NCBI GenBank assembly: GCA_031255275.1
Contig: JAIRSV010000039.1
Coordinates: 1 to 16,230, forward strand
DNA length: 16,230 nucleotides
Source of the DNA: Proteiniphilum sp.
Lineage (GTDB): Bacteria; Bacteroidota; Bacteroidia; Bacteroidales; Dysgonomonadaceae
Direction of reading: 5' to 3'
Shown here: positions 1 through 7,153 of the stretch, piece after piece
Layout of the letters: every line of letters starts with the position of its first letter
Position numbering within the stretch: position 1 is the stretch's first letter
Notes under the pieces: generated by a model
Database searches by the model: none
What the model was told of the DNA's origin: nothing
Seen by the model: the letters and a program-made list of their open reading frames with translations, nothing else
Made by a program: the position numbers and the translations under genes

Positions 1-414
1 TAACGCCGTGTTGCGTGACACATCCAGCGCGCTTAACTGATTATAGGAACAATACAACGTTGTTAACGCCGTATTGTTCGACACGTCCAGCGCGCTTAAC
101 CGATTGCTCCGACAAGACAACGATGTTAACGCCGTATGCTTCGACACATCCAGCGCGCTTAACTCATTATCGTAACAAGACAACGCTGTTAACACCGTGT
201 TCTTCGACACATCCAGCGCGCTTAACCGATTATGGCTACAAGACAACGCTGTTAACGCCGTATTCTTCGACACATCCAGCACACTTAACTGATTATACCC
301 ACACTCCAACGATGTTAACGCCGTATGGTTCGACACATCCAGCGCGCTTAATTCATTCCAACAACAATTCAACGCTGTTAGCGTCGGGCAGTCGCTTACA
401 TCCAGAGCCGTTAT
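1..414 (-). repeat. 63-bp tandem repeat array encoding LRR units
   Basis: A conserved motif (plus-strand ATCCAGCGCGCTTAA) recurs with exact 63-bp spacing; its first base pairs fall at about 21, 84, 147, 210, 273, 336 and 399. Each unit encodes 21 residues. Copies are nearly identical at DNA level, with changes concentrated in the variable LRR positions and the outermost copy most diverged. Any recombination between copies would stay in frame. Confidence 0.95.
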
Positions 415-717
415 GCTGCCTCCGCGGTATTCATCGCCGCTGCAATTGAAAGCGGACAGCTTTTTCGCCTTCCGTATCCGTACGGTACGTTCGGCATTGC
501 TTGCGTAGCGATGCACGACTGCGGTACTGTCAAGATTGTGATACTCCGCTATTGAGCCGTCGTCCCAGTCGACGGTAAGGCTTTCGGCCGTGGCGGCAAA
601 TTGGATCCTGTCACCTGTAAAGGTAAATTCGACTGTTCCCTGCTCTGTTCTCCTGCTGCACCAGATCATCACGAGCAGCGCAAGGGCTGCCATCAATAAT
701 AAATACTTTGCTTTCAT
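1..717 (-). CDS. Exported leucine-rich-repeat protein, 3' end outside window
   Basis: This reading frame starts with ATG at 717 and stays open for 239 codons to the window edge, so the C-terminus is missing. Residues 1-20 are a basic and hydrophobic export signal ending at Cys20. Trp at -1 is unusual for a lipobox, so lipidation is doubtful, and no acidic stretch follows the Cys. Residues 28-92 resemble the middle domain of the neighbouring protein (EFTFTGD, TVDWDDG, RTVRI). From about residue 102 to the edge there are 21-residue LRR units of the type LTAL.C..N.LSALDVS.NTA. Its start lies 141 bp after the stop of the paralogue at 859-1920, so the two may be co-transcribed. It lacks the BACON domain of that paralogue. 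Such LRR proteins are common surface or periplasmic binding proteins in Bacteroidota; the ligand is unknown. Confidence 0.85.
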   Translation of the reverse strand, partial: MKAKYLLLMAALALLVMIWCSRRTEQGTVEFTFTGDRIQFAATAESLTVDWDDGSIAEYHNLDSTAVVHRYASNAERTVRIRKAKKLSAFNCSGDEYRGGSITALDVSDCPTLTALNCCWNELSALDVSNHTALTSLECGYNQLSVLDVSKNTALTALSCSHNRLSALDVSKNTVLTALSCYDNELSALDVSKHTALTSLSCRSNRLSALDVSNNTALTTLYCSYNQLSALDVSRNTAL

Positions 718-810
718 AATACTTATAATTTAAAAATGGATAATTCCTACTTACTCGTTACGCTACGCTCAGGGGCGGTTCACACGCTGTGCATATTGTC
801 CGTTCCGCCG

Positions 811-848
811 GCAGCCGGGGCGCCCACAGGGGGGACGCCCCCGGCTGC
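811..848. other. GC-rich hairpin between the two LRR genes
   Basis: GCAGCCGGGGCG at 811-822 can pair with ACGCCCCCGGCTGC at 835-848, one bulge allowed, around a C/G-rich loop. On the minus strand it lies 11 bp after the stop codon at 859 and before the start at 717. No U-run follows on the minus strand, so it is a poor intrinsic terminator. It could protect the upstream mRNA's 3' end, reduce read-through, or be part of a dispersed element. Confidence 0.6.
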
Positions 849-858
849 TAATCCTATT

Positions 859-1920
859 TTACTCGTCGTCGCCTTCAACAAATTCATGAAATTTCCAGTT
901 TTTGGCTTCGGCTATGCTGCGATCGCAGGTATCGCTTCCCGGATTGACCAATAGCGATATTCTTCCTGCTTCTGTGTCTGACAGGTCGGGCAAATCCGTA
1001 AATATTCCGTTGAGGGCGTCGGCGCTTAACTGATTCTTGACACAGGCTAACCTTGTTAACGCTCTGTTTCTTGACAGATCCAGTGCGCTTAACTGATTAC
1101 CCGAACAACTCAACCATGTTAACGCCGTATTGTTGAACAGATCCAGCGTGCTTAACTGATTCCCTTCACACCACAACGCTGCTAACGCCCTATTGTTAAA
1201 CAGATCCAGCGTGCTTAACTGATTCCCTTCACACCACAACGCTGTTAACGCCCTGTTTTTTGACAGATCCAGTGCGCTTAACAGGTTATTGCAACAGTTC
1301 AACTTGGTTAACGTCGTGCAGTTGCTTACATCCAAAGCCGTCAGTTGCTGAGAGGTACAAACGAAAACAGACAGATTTTCTGCCTCTATCCGTACGGTGC
1401 GTCTGGCCTTGCTTGCGCAGGTATGTCTGACTTCGATGCTGTCAAGATTACGGTACCTCTCTGTCTGACCGTCACCCCAGTCCACAGTGATGCTTTCTGC
1501 CGTGGCGGAAAATGCTATGGCATCTCCTGTGAAAGTGAATTCTACTGATTTCTTCAGTTCGGTCGCTGCCGCCTGCGTAACGGTGACGGTTTTCTCGATG
1601 GAGCCTTCGGTGACGGTGACGGTGACTTCCGCCTCACGCGCTTCCCGTGCGGCATTATTGATTGCGGTAACGATGATCTCACCCTTGCCCGTGCCTGATT
1701 CGGGGCTGAGGGTGAGCCATTCGACATTGCTTTCGGCCATCCACGCCGTGCAGCATGTGACGGTGATGGTATCCCTTCCGGCGATATTTTCCAGATTGAG
1801 GCTTTCGGGCGTTACCGACAGGTCGGGCGCCTTTTCCTCCTCTTCGACGCACGAGACAGCCGTCATGAGCAGTGCCGTTGCTATCGGTAGAAGGCTGTGC
1901 TTTAAGGATCTTCTTTTCAT
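859..1920 (-). CDS. BACON and leucine-rich-repeat lipoprotein, probably surface-exposed
   Basis: This 353-residue protein has a lipoprotein signal peptide ending in TAVSC (Cys24). The Cys is followed by VEEEEK, an acidic stretch like the lipoprotein export signal that sends Bacteroidota lipoproteins to the cell surface. Residues 33-116 look like a BACON domain (LSVTPESLNLE, then W..L.P.SG.G, then a TVTVTQ end). Residues 125-188 match the domain shared with the neighbouring LRR protein. Residues 192-300 hold five 21-residue LRR units with the C..N.LS.LDL pattern, followed by a short acidic C-terminus ending GDDE. No T9SS C-terminal sorting domain is seen. The frame is open upstream to 2229, but ATG at 1920 is chosen because it directly gives the signal peptide and the upstream part is repeat DNA. 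BACON domains often bind carbohydrate or mucin; the ligand here is unknown. Confidence 0.87.
   Translation of the reverse strand: MKRRSLKHSLLPIATALLMTAVSCVEEEEKAPDLSVTPESLNLENIAGRDTITVTCCTAWMAESNVEWLTLSPESGTGKGEIIVTAINNAAREAREAEVTVTVTEGSIEKTVTVTQAAATELKKSVEFTFTGDAIAFSATAESITVDWGDGQTERYRNLDSIEVRHTCASKARRTVRIEAENLSVFVCTSQQLTALDVSNCTTLTKLNCCNNLLSALDLSKNRALTALWCEGNQLSTLDLFNNRALAALWCEGNQLSTLDLFNNTALTWLSCSGNQLSALDLSRNRALTRLACVKNQLSADALNGIFTDLPDLSDTEAGRISLLVNPGSDTCDRSIAEAKNWKFHEFVEGDDE
1021..1347 (-). repeat. 63-bp tandem LRR-coding repeats, second array
   Basis: The plus-strand motif AGATCCAG(C/T)G(C/T)GCTTAAC recurs at about 1076, 1139, 1202 and 1265, exactly 63 bp apart, with a diverged copy near 1328. 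The units beginning near 1139 and 1202 are almost identical over most of their length. The array is shorter and slightly more diverged than that in the adjacent paralogue and encodes LDL rather than LDV cores. Confidence 0.93.
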
Positions 1921-2006
1921 TCGGATAGAATATTTTATTCCTGCTCTTATGGCTTTGCAGGTCTTGCCTTTCTGTTTACTAGCTTCGCTTCGCCCGCCGT
2001 TATTTT

Positions 2007-2034
2007 GAGACGCCAAAAACAACCAGCTCGGGGA
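2007..2034 (+). repeat. Dispersed repeat family 1, short copy
   Basis: A 28-bp segment beginning GAGACGCCAAAAA and ending CCAGCTCGGGGA recurs exactly at 2054-2081, 47 bp downstream, and its core recurs at 15905-15946 and 15985-16015 after gldM. This copy breaks off after CTCGGGGA. Confidence 0.9.
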
Positions 2035-2040
2035 ATTCCT

Positions 2041-2057
2041 TCTCGCACCGTGCGAGA
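2041..2057. other. Perfect 7-bp palindrome between repeat copies
   Basis: TCTCGCA (2041-2047) and TGCGAGA (2051-2057) are exact inverted repeats around a 3-nt loop. It sits between the two family-1 copies and would fold as a hairpin in the leader of the LRR lipoprotein mRNA if that leader begins near 2283. Confidence 0.7.
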
Positions 2058-2107
2058 CGCCAAAAACAACCAGCTCGGGGATCGCCGGAGCGGCAAGGGG
2101 CGGGAGC
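2054..2107 (+). repeat. Dispersed repeat family 1, long copy
   Basis: This copy carries the full unit: GAGACGCC, an A-rich spacer, CCAGCTCGGGGA, then CGCC.GAGCGGCAAGGGGC and GGGAGC. The same order is found at 15905-15946 in the non-coding region after gldM. The core half is a near-palindrome (GCTCGGG pairing with CCCGAGC in the downstream copies; here one base differs). This resembles REP-type elements; no transposase is nearby. Confidence 0.9.
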
Positions 2108-2116
2108 ACCCGCCCC
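2097..2116. other. Perfect 8-bp GC hairpin
   Basis: GGGGCGGG (2097-2104), loop AGCA and CCCGCCCC (2109-2116) form a perfect inverted repeat at the edge of the long family-1 copy. It has no adjacent T-run on either strand, so it is not an intrinsic terminator. Confidence 0.75.
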
Positions 2117-2288
2117 GACGAGCGATTTCGGAGCGCGGATCCGGATCCGAAGAGTTCGAATCCGGCAACGGGAGACGCGGAGTCTGCAACGGGAAAGGTG
2201 AAGGGGATATGTTGTTTCAGCACTGTCATTTAAATGGAAGATTATTATGTAAATAAAAGCACATTCTTCATTTGCCATGAAGTGTTTG

Positions 2289-2296
2289 CAAAAGTA
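2289..2296 (-). promoter_or_regulatory. Candidate -7 box upstream of LRR lipoprotein gene
   Basis: The minus strand reads TACTTTTG, a match to TAnnTTTG. At 19 bp upstream the minus strand has TTCA rather than TTTG, so the -33 part is weak. Transcription from here would start near 2283 and give a leader of roughly 360 nt, containing the repeats and hairpins, before the ATG at 1920. Confidence 0.45.
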
Positions 2297-2452
2297 GGGA
2301 AGTTTTTTGTGAAAATGAACTTTTACGGCAGTGAATTTTTATTTTTTTTGCCATTAGTGTTTTTCCTGTCCCTTCCGGTTATTGAACAGTTACCAAATAA
2401 ATACTGAATATTTACCTTCACCGTCCTTTCGACCGCGGCGCAGCGGAGCGGA

Positions 2453-2482
2453 GAAATCCGCTTCCGGAGCGCGTCAGCGCAA
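2453..2482 (+). repeat. Dispersed repeat family 2, first copy
   Basis: A 30-bp segment beginning GAAATCCGCT and ending AGCGCAA matches 16094-16123 at 26 of 30 positions. It lies just past the A-run (T-run on the minus strand) of the malQ terminator. Confidence 0.8.
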
Positions 2483-2513
2483 AAAAAACGTGCCGAACGG
2501 GAAGCCCGGCACG
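2481..2513 (-). terminator. Rho-independent terminator of malQ
   Basis: Read on the minus strand, CGTGCCG (2513-2507) pairs perfectly with CGGCACG (2495-2489) around an 11-nt loop and is followed at once by eight T residues (2488-2481). It lies 80 bp after the malQ stop codon, the expected place for the end of that transcript. Confidence 0.92.
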
Positions 2514-2519
2514 TCAGTC

Positions 2520-2546
2520 ACATAAATCATCCGAATCAGAAGAATC
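2520..2546 (+). repeat. Degenerate 9-bp tandem repeat, first copy
   Basis: Three 9-bp units occur in a row: ACATAAATC, ATCCGAATC and AGAAGAATC. A closely related run of four units lies at 16037-16072. Over 25 aligned bases (2524-2548 against 16050-16074) 20 are identical. Confidence 0.7.
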
Positions 2547-2592
2547 ACCGTGCATATATTAAGCACGATCTCTCCATTCAGGCAGTTACCTT

Positions 2593-5256
2593 CTACCTTC
2601 GGGAAAGCGCTTCCACCTCGCCGTTGAAGGCGGACTCCTCAAGCAGGTCATCCAGGGAGAGGTGCATCCTGTAACGCCAGTAATATTCAGGGTCTGACGG
2701 ATCGTTGACGCGCTCGCCCGCAGCATCGGGACGGCGCAGCTTTCCGTCGATCGAAAGCCAGTCCTGCAACGGAAGAATTACCCACATGGCCGGCGAATGG
2801 AGGTGATTTTCCACAATCTGCCGGCAAATGGCCGCGTCACATTCGGCCGGCGCATCGCCCTCCCGGTGCAGCACCTCGCTGTGATAGCGCTGCGTGAGTT
2901 CCCGGTTCTCCGTCCACCACAGGCGCAGGGGCGACATGTCGTGCGTGGAGGTGGTGCATACCGAGAGGCCGGGCACTTGCTGCAGGTCGGTGAAGGCGGT
3001 ATGCGGATCCTTAGGCATCCGCTCCACTTCCAGACCCAATATCTGCAGCTCCTGCATGACGGACGGTACGCAACCGGCTACCATGCCCAGATCCTCCCCG
3101 CAGACCATCATGCCGGTAGACGAGATCAGTGTCGGCAGCTTCTTCATAGCCTCTTCGCGCCAGAGGGAGTCGTGACGGTGATAGAAAAAGCTGTCGTGGA
3201 GACGGTCGAACATCTCTCTGACGTATGCGTCGAGATAGCGGTACGAATGGGTATTCTGCGCCGCAATGCGGGGATGAAAGCGGTTCCCGTCCCGCATGTC
3301 GCGCACAAAAAGCACTTCGGTACACAGGAGCATGAGTCCGTCGCAAATCTTCCGGCTCTTGTCGTCCCGCTTACCCTCAAACAGTTCTCTGATCTTCCTT
3401 TGCGTATCGCAGCCGGATTTCAGTCTGAACTGCTGTCCGTCGGCCGCATCCAGATACATCTCCTTCACCTCTCCGGCGTATTCCGCAAAGATGTCGGACA
3501 GAAAGCGGTCGTGGATAAACGGTTCCACCATTCGCTCCTCATCAAAGGGGATTCCGGCGCGGACGATCTCTTCCGCCTCAAGAGGCTGCGCGGGACTGAA
3601 GTGACCGAGCGATCCCCATACGGCCTCCGGCGGTATCTCCCAGAGGCGGAAGTAGCCCAGGATGTGATCGATCCGGCAGGCATCAAAACAGTCGGCCATT
3701 TTGCGGAAACGGTTCACCCACCAGGCATAACCGTCGCCGGCCATCGCCTGCCAGTCACAGGCAGGGAACCCCCAGTTCTGACCGGCGGCGGAAAAACTGT
3801 CGGGCGGAGCGCCCGCCTGAGTCTCCATCCGATACAGTGCGGGAGCTACCCATACATCCACGCTGTTGCGGCTGATGCCGACAGGCATGTCCCCCTTCAG
3901 CGCCACACCCTTTTCGTGCGCGTAAGCCTTCGCAAACGAGAATTGCCGGTGAAGCAGGTACTGCAGAAACGACCAGTATTGCGTTTCCTCTCCCGCCACG
4001 GCGTCGGTATCGACCATCCGCCTCAGCGATTCCTCATCATAGACGGCATATTCACCCCACCCGTCAAAACCGGCACAGCCATACCTGTCGCGCAGATAGC
4101 AGTAGCAGGTATAGGGAAAAAGCCATGATTCGTTTCTCTCGCGAAAGGCAAGGTACTCTTCCGACGCGAGTATCTGCTCACCCTGCTGCAGATACAGCTC
4201 CCGGGCATAGCGGAGCTTCAGCGACAGCACCTTCTCATAATCCAGTTCGCGAAGGCTGTTGAGCTGACGGGCCTCCTTCTGAAAGGCATTCAGCTTTCTC
4301 TTCCCATTCAGCGGATAGTCGCCGCACCCCAGATAGAGGGGATGCAGGGCGCAGGACGATATGGCGTTATAGGGATAAGAGTCGCGCCAGCTGCGGGTGG
4401 CAGAGGTATCGTTCACGGGCAGCAGCTGGATTATCTGCTGACGGGTGAGCGCCGCCCAGTCGATCATCTTGCGGAGGTCGGCAAAATCGCCGGAACCGTA
4501 ACTCCTGTCCGTTCTCAGGGAGAAAACCGGAATGGCAGTGCCCGTTCCCCGGAACGCGAATCCCTGACAGTGAAAGAGCAGCGACATCTCGGCCAGCACA
4601 ACATTCTCGCCGCGCGCCCCTTCCGTCGACAAAACGCGGTTTTCGCCCTCCTCCCAGCACACCGCTTCGCCGCTCTCCCTGTCCACGATCACGAACTTGT
4701 ATTCACTCTCCGGCGGCAGCTTTTTCGCGTCGAGCGTTATCTGCCATTCCCCTCTGCCGGCACACGAGAGCTGCTTGCCCCGCTTCGGATTCCAGGCGCC
4801 CAGTTCCCCACATTCTCCGCAGATCACCAGCGTCCGGTCGCCGGCCACGTAAGGGCACAGCACATTCAGCAAAACAGTCCGGGCATAATACTTGCCGGGC
4901 AGGCGAGAGGTTCTGTGCCGGAAAACGGCGTCGGTAAAAACATCAGAGTAGAGATACGCATGATCGGGTCTGTCCTTCCAGAAATCCCGGATAAGAAACT
5001 CTTTCCGGCTCTTTATAACGTGGATCTTCCGGCCGTCACCCCATTCGCGGCGGACGGTATGGCCGTCTTTTCTGATAATGTAATGATATGTTATATCAGA
5101 GGTTTTTTCCATATTCACCGTCGTCAGCCAGTCGTCGCCGCAGGCAGCAAGAGTAATCTCAAAAGCGTCGTCCGAGCCACCCGGCGCGGTTCCGCAAAGG
5201 CACACCAGCTCACCCGGAGCCGTGTGATAATTGATTGTAAAAGTAAGAATTGCCAT
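2593..5256 (-). CDS. malQ: 4-alpha-glucanotransferase (amylomaltase, GH77) with two CBM20 domains
   Basis: This cytoplasmic enzyme transfers alpha-1,4-glucan segments between maltodextrins or glycogen-like acceptors and releases glucose. The 887-residue length and architecture match the long plant DPE2-like class also found in Bacteroidota. Residues 1-110 and about 127-235 are two starch-binding CBM20 domains (GELGAWNPKRG at 151-160). The GH77 catalytic domain fills about 240-880. Catalytic residues are present: nucleophile Asp530 in CRIDH, acid/base Glu721 in CGEDLG, and the third carboxylate Asp773 in THDMSPLR. KGDMPVGISRNSVDVW (454-469) is another family hallmark. There is no signal peptide. 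ATG at 5256 starts directly at the first CBM20 strand. It follows the transporter gene by 147 bp in the same direction and has its own terminator. No other glycogen genes are in view. Confidence 0.96.
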   Translation of the reverse strand: MAILTFTINYHTAPGELVCLCGTAPGGSDDAFEITLAACGDDWLTTVNMEKTSDITYHYIIRKDGHTVRREWGDGRKIHVIKSRKEFLIRDFWKDRPDHAYLYSDVFTDAVFRHRTSRLPGKYYARTVLLNVLCPYVAGDRTLVICGECGELGAWNPKRGKQLSCAGRGEWQITLDAKKLPPESEYKFVIVDRESGEAVCWEEGENRVLSTEGARGENVVLAEMSLLFHCQGFAFRGTGTAIPVFSLRTDRSYGSGDFADLRKMIDWAALTRQQIIQLLPVNDTSATRSWRDSYPYNAISSCALHPLYLGCGDYPLNGKRKLNAFQKEARQLNSLRELDYEKVLSLKLRYARELYLQQGEQILASEEYLAFRERNESWLFPYTCYCYLRDRYGCAGFDGWGEYAVYDEESLRRMVDTDAVAGEETQYWSFLQYLLHRQFSFAKAYAHEKGVALKGDMPVGISRNSVDVWVAPALYRMETQAGAPPDSFSAAGQNWGFPACDWQAMAGDGYAWWVNRFRKMADCFDACRIDHILGYFRLWEIPPEAVWGSLGHFSPAQPLEAEEIVRAGIPFDEERMVEPFIHDRFLSDIFAEYAGEVKEMYLDAADGQQFRLKSGCDTQRKIRELFEGKRDDKSRKICDGLMLLCTEVLFVRDMRDGNRFHPRIAAQNTHSYRYLDAYVREMFDRLHDSFFYHRHDSLWREEAMKKLPTLISSTGMMVCGEDLGMVAGCVPSVMQELQILGLEVERMPKDPHTAFTDLQQVPGLSVCTTSTHDMSPLRLWWTENRELTQRYHSEVLHREGDAPAECDAAICRQIVENHLHSPAMWVILPLQDWLSIDGKLRRPDAAGERVNDPSDPEYYWRYRMHLSLDDLLEESAFNGEVEALSRR

Positions 5257-5278
5257 TTGATAATATTTATTCGGATTA

Positions 5279-5293
5279 GCCGCTCAGAGCGGC
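5279..5293. other. Small palindrome upstream of malQ
   Basis: GCCGCT (5279-5284), loop CAG and AGCGGC (5288-5293) are a perfect inverted repeat 23 bp before the malQ ATG. On the minus strand no T-run follows, so it is more likely a leader hairpin or operator-like site than a terminator of the upstream transporter gene. Confidence 0.45.
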
Positions 5294-5403
5294 GAAAAAC
5301 ATTTATTAGCCGGAGCAGCGAGCGAAATTACAATAATTAACCAGTGATCCGTCCAAAGCGCCGTCATTCCTTTCCGGATCACCGTGCAATCGTTCGCAGG
5401 AAA

Positions 5404-7074
5404 TCAGAGGAAGATAAGGATCAGCAGCTGCGCCGTGATCACCCTGAGAAACATCGTGAGCGGATAGACGGTGGCATAGCTCACAGCGGGGACGTCGTTA
5501 CCCGCCGCCGTATTCGCAAAAGACAGAGCCGGCGGGTCAGTCATGCTGCCGGCGATCAGCCCCGTCAGCGTAAAATAATTCAACCTGCAGACCTTCCTCC
5601 CCACAATGCCGGCAATCAGCAGAGGTACCACGGTGATGATAACCCCATAGCCGATCCACATGTAGCCGCCGTTCACCACAGTCTCCACAAAATTCTCTCC
5701 CGCCCCGAATCCCACGCAGGCCAGAAACAGCGCAATGCCGACTTCCCTGAGCATCAGGTTAGCACTCATCGTGGTATAGGTCACCAGCTTGTATTTAGGC
5801 CCGAACCTGCTGATGAGGATGGCGACAATAAGCGGCCCTCCGGCCAGCCCCAGCTTCACGGGTTGCGGAACGCCGGGGATCACGAACGGAATGCTTCCCG
5901 CAAGCACCCCCAGCGCAATACCTATGAATATGGAAATAAGATTGGGCTCTCTGAGGCGTTTCAGCGAATTGCCGAGAAACTTCTCCACGTTGGCGATCGC
6001 CTCCTCCGAGCCGACCACCGTCACCCGGTCTCCCAGCTGCAACTGAAGCCTTGAATCGGCAATCAGATCGACCCCCGCACGATTCACGCGAGTGATGTTG
6101 ACGTCAAACAGATTCCGCAGCCTCAGACTGCCGATAAAGCGTCCGTTGACGGAGGGCCGGGTGATCGATATTCTGCGCGAAACCAGCAGCGAATCCAGTT
6201 TGTTCCACTCCCCTTTGTCCATATCTATCCGCTGCCCTGTGAAAGCCTCTATCGCATCAATATTCTTCAGATTGGAAACCACCAGTATCCTGTCATTCTC
6301 CTCGAGAACCGTCTCCGTCCGGGGGACGACCAGTTCACCCGTTTTAGCGTGCAGCACCCGCGATATGACAAATTCCTTATCGACCAGCCGCTTCACATTC
6401 CGGATATTTTTCCCGAAGATGGAAGGATTCATCACCTGCAGAGAGAATACATGCGCTTCCGTCATTTTGGAAGCGTCATTATCATCCAGGTCACCGTTCT
6501 CTTTGGCGAAGTTGATTTTGAAGATATACCTGAACAGGACGATGCTCAGGATGATCCCGACCACTCCCAGCGGATAGGCAACGGCATAGGCGGTGGCAAT
6601 GGACGGATCGGCAGTCCCCGTCGCGTCGGTAAAAGTCTGCTGCGCAGCACCCAGTCCCGGAGTGTTGGTCACCGCACCCGACAGTATCCCAACCATAGTG
6701 GCAATAGGCAACCCCGTAACCCTGTATATAATAAAGGTGATAAGCACGCCCAGCAGCACCACGCCCGAAGCCAGCAAGTTGAGGGTGATCCCTCCCTGCT
6801 TGAACGACGAAAAGAAACTGGGTCCAACCTGCATCCCTATGGAATAGATGAAGAGGATTAACCCGAATTCCTTCAGAAAATGAAGTACATTTTCATCAAT
6901 CCGCAGACCGATATGTCCCAGAAATATGCCGAAAAAGAGAATCCACGTCGTCCCGAGCGAAATGCCGAATACCTTTATCCTGCCCAGTAACAATCCTGTC
7001 GAAATCACCAGCGCTATCACAAGTATTGAATGTGCAATACCCGTTCCCATAAATAATTCTGTCAGCCAATTCAT
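5404..7074 (-). CDS. YidE/AspT-type membrane transporter with two RCK_C domains
   Basis: This is a 556-residue inner-membrane protein of the aspartate:alanine exchanger (AAE) family; its substrate cannot be told from sequence. Two homologous membrane halves flank a soluble centre. The N-terminal half (about 1-187) contains GAVTNTPGLGAA (133-144) and YAVAYPLG (163-170). The C-terminal half (about 376-556) contains the matching AGSMTDPPALSFA (508-520) and YATVYPLT (533-540), showing internal duplication. The centre (about 200-370) has two RCK_C (TrkA-C) regulatory domains that usually bind small ligands. A frame extension with a TTG start at 7092 exists, but ATG at 7074 is chosen because MNWLTELF is a natural N-terminus and lies about 40 nt after a strong promoter. 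It is transcribed away from prmA, whose stop lies 65 bp upstream, and 147 bp before malQ. Confidence 0.88.
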   Translation of the reverse strand: MNWLTELFMGTGIAHSILVIALVISTGLLLGRIKVFGISLGTTWILFFGIFLGHIGLRIDENVLHFLKEFGLILFIYSIGMQVGPSFFSSFKQGGITLNLLASGVVLLGVLITFIIYRVTGLPIATMVGILSGAVTNTPGLGAAQQTFTDATGTADPSIATAYAVAYPLGVVGIILSIVLFRYIFKINFAKENGDLDDNDASKMTEAHVFSLQVMNPSIFGKNIRNVKRLVDKEFVISRVLHAKTGELVVPRTETVLEENDRILVVSNLKNIDAIEAFTGQRIDMDKGEWNKLDSLLVSRRISITRPSVNGRFIGSLRLRNLFDVNITRVNRAGVDLIADSRLQLQLGDRVTVVGSEEAIANVEKFLGNSLKRLREPNLISIFIGIALGVLAGSIPFVIPGVPQPVKLGLAGGPLIVAILISRFGPKYKLVTYTTMSANLMLREVGIALFLACVGFGAGENFVETVVNGGYMWIGYGVIITVVPLLIAGIVGRKVCRLNYFTLTGLIAGSMTDPPALSFANTAAGNDVPAVSYATVYPLTMFLRVITAQLLILIFL

Positions 7075-7122
7075 AATATTCGTATAACCCAAAAAACCGT
7101 TAAATAATTAATCTTTTTAATG

Positions 7123-7153
7123 CAAAAGTAGCGTTTATTTCATTGAGAACAAA
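7123..7153 (-). promoter_or_regulatory. Bacteroidetes-type promoter for the transporter gene
   Basis: The minus strand reads TTTG (7153-7150), exactly 19 bp, then TACTTTTG (7130-7123). This is a full match to the -33 TTTG / -7 TAnnTTTG promoter used by the primary sigma factor of Bacteroidetes. The -33 element lies inside the last codons of prmA, whose stop is at 7140. The start site would be near 7117, giving a leader of about 40 nt. Confidence 0.85.

Larger units (their letters stand above)
1921..2592. other. Gene-free repeat- and palindrome-rich region
   Basis: No convincing gene lies in these 672 bp. The open frames here translate dispersed repeats. The stretch holds repeat copies at 2007-2034 and 2054-2107, palindromes at 2041-2057, 2097-2116 and 2127-2151, a -7-like promoter box at 2289-2296, an AT-rich portion to about 2420, two further short repeats at 2453-2482 and 2520-2546, and the malQ terminator at 2481-2513. 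Confidence 0.8.

Noticed and set aside
1..414. CRISPR array, because of regular spacing
   Set aside because: The units are contiguous, in frame inside an LRR coding sequence, and have no unique spacers.
15..449. Open frame of 144 codons on the plus strand
   Set aside because: It is the antisense reading of the 63-bp LRR array; its repetitive THPARLTDY pattern only mirrors the repeats.
1921..2229. N-terminal extension of the LRR lipoprotein to an ATG at 2229
   Set aside because: The extension encodes dispersed repeats and would bury the lipoprotein signal peptide 100 residues inside the protein.
2000..2278. 92-codon minus-strand frame starting just after the -7 box at 2289-2296
   Set aside because: The downstream half translates the repeat copies and no domain or export signal is convincing; position after the promoter box is the only support.
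2797..4128. 443-codon plus-strand frame
   Set aside because: It is antisense to malQ, which has full catalytic motifs; the frame is a high-GC shadow.
5279..5293. Terminator of the transporter gene
   Set aside because: The stem is only 6 bp and no T-run follows on the minus strand.
4342..5340. 332-codon plus-strand frame
   Set aside because: It is antisense to the malQ N-terminal domains, with no recognisable protein features.
7075..7092. TTG start adding six residues to the transporter
   Set aside because: ATG 7074 gives the natural N-terminus, and TTG starts are rare in this group.
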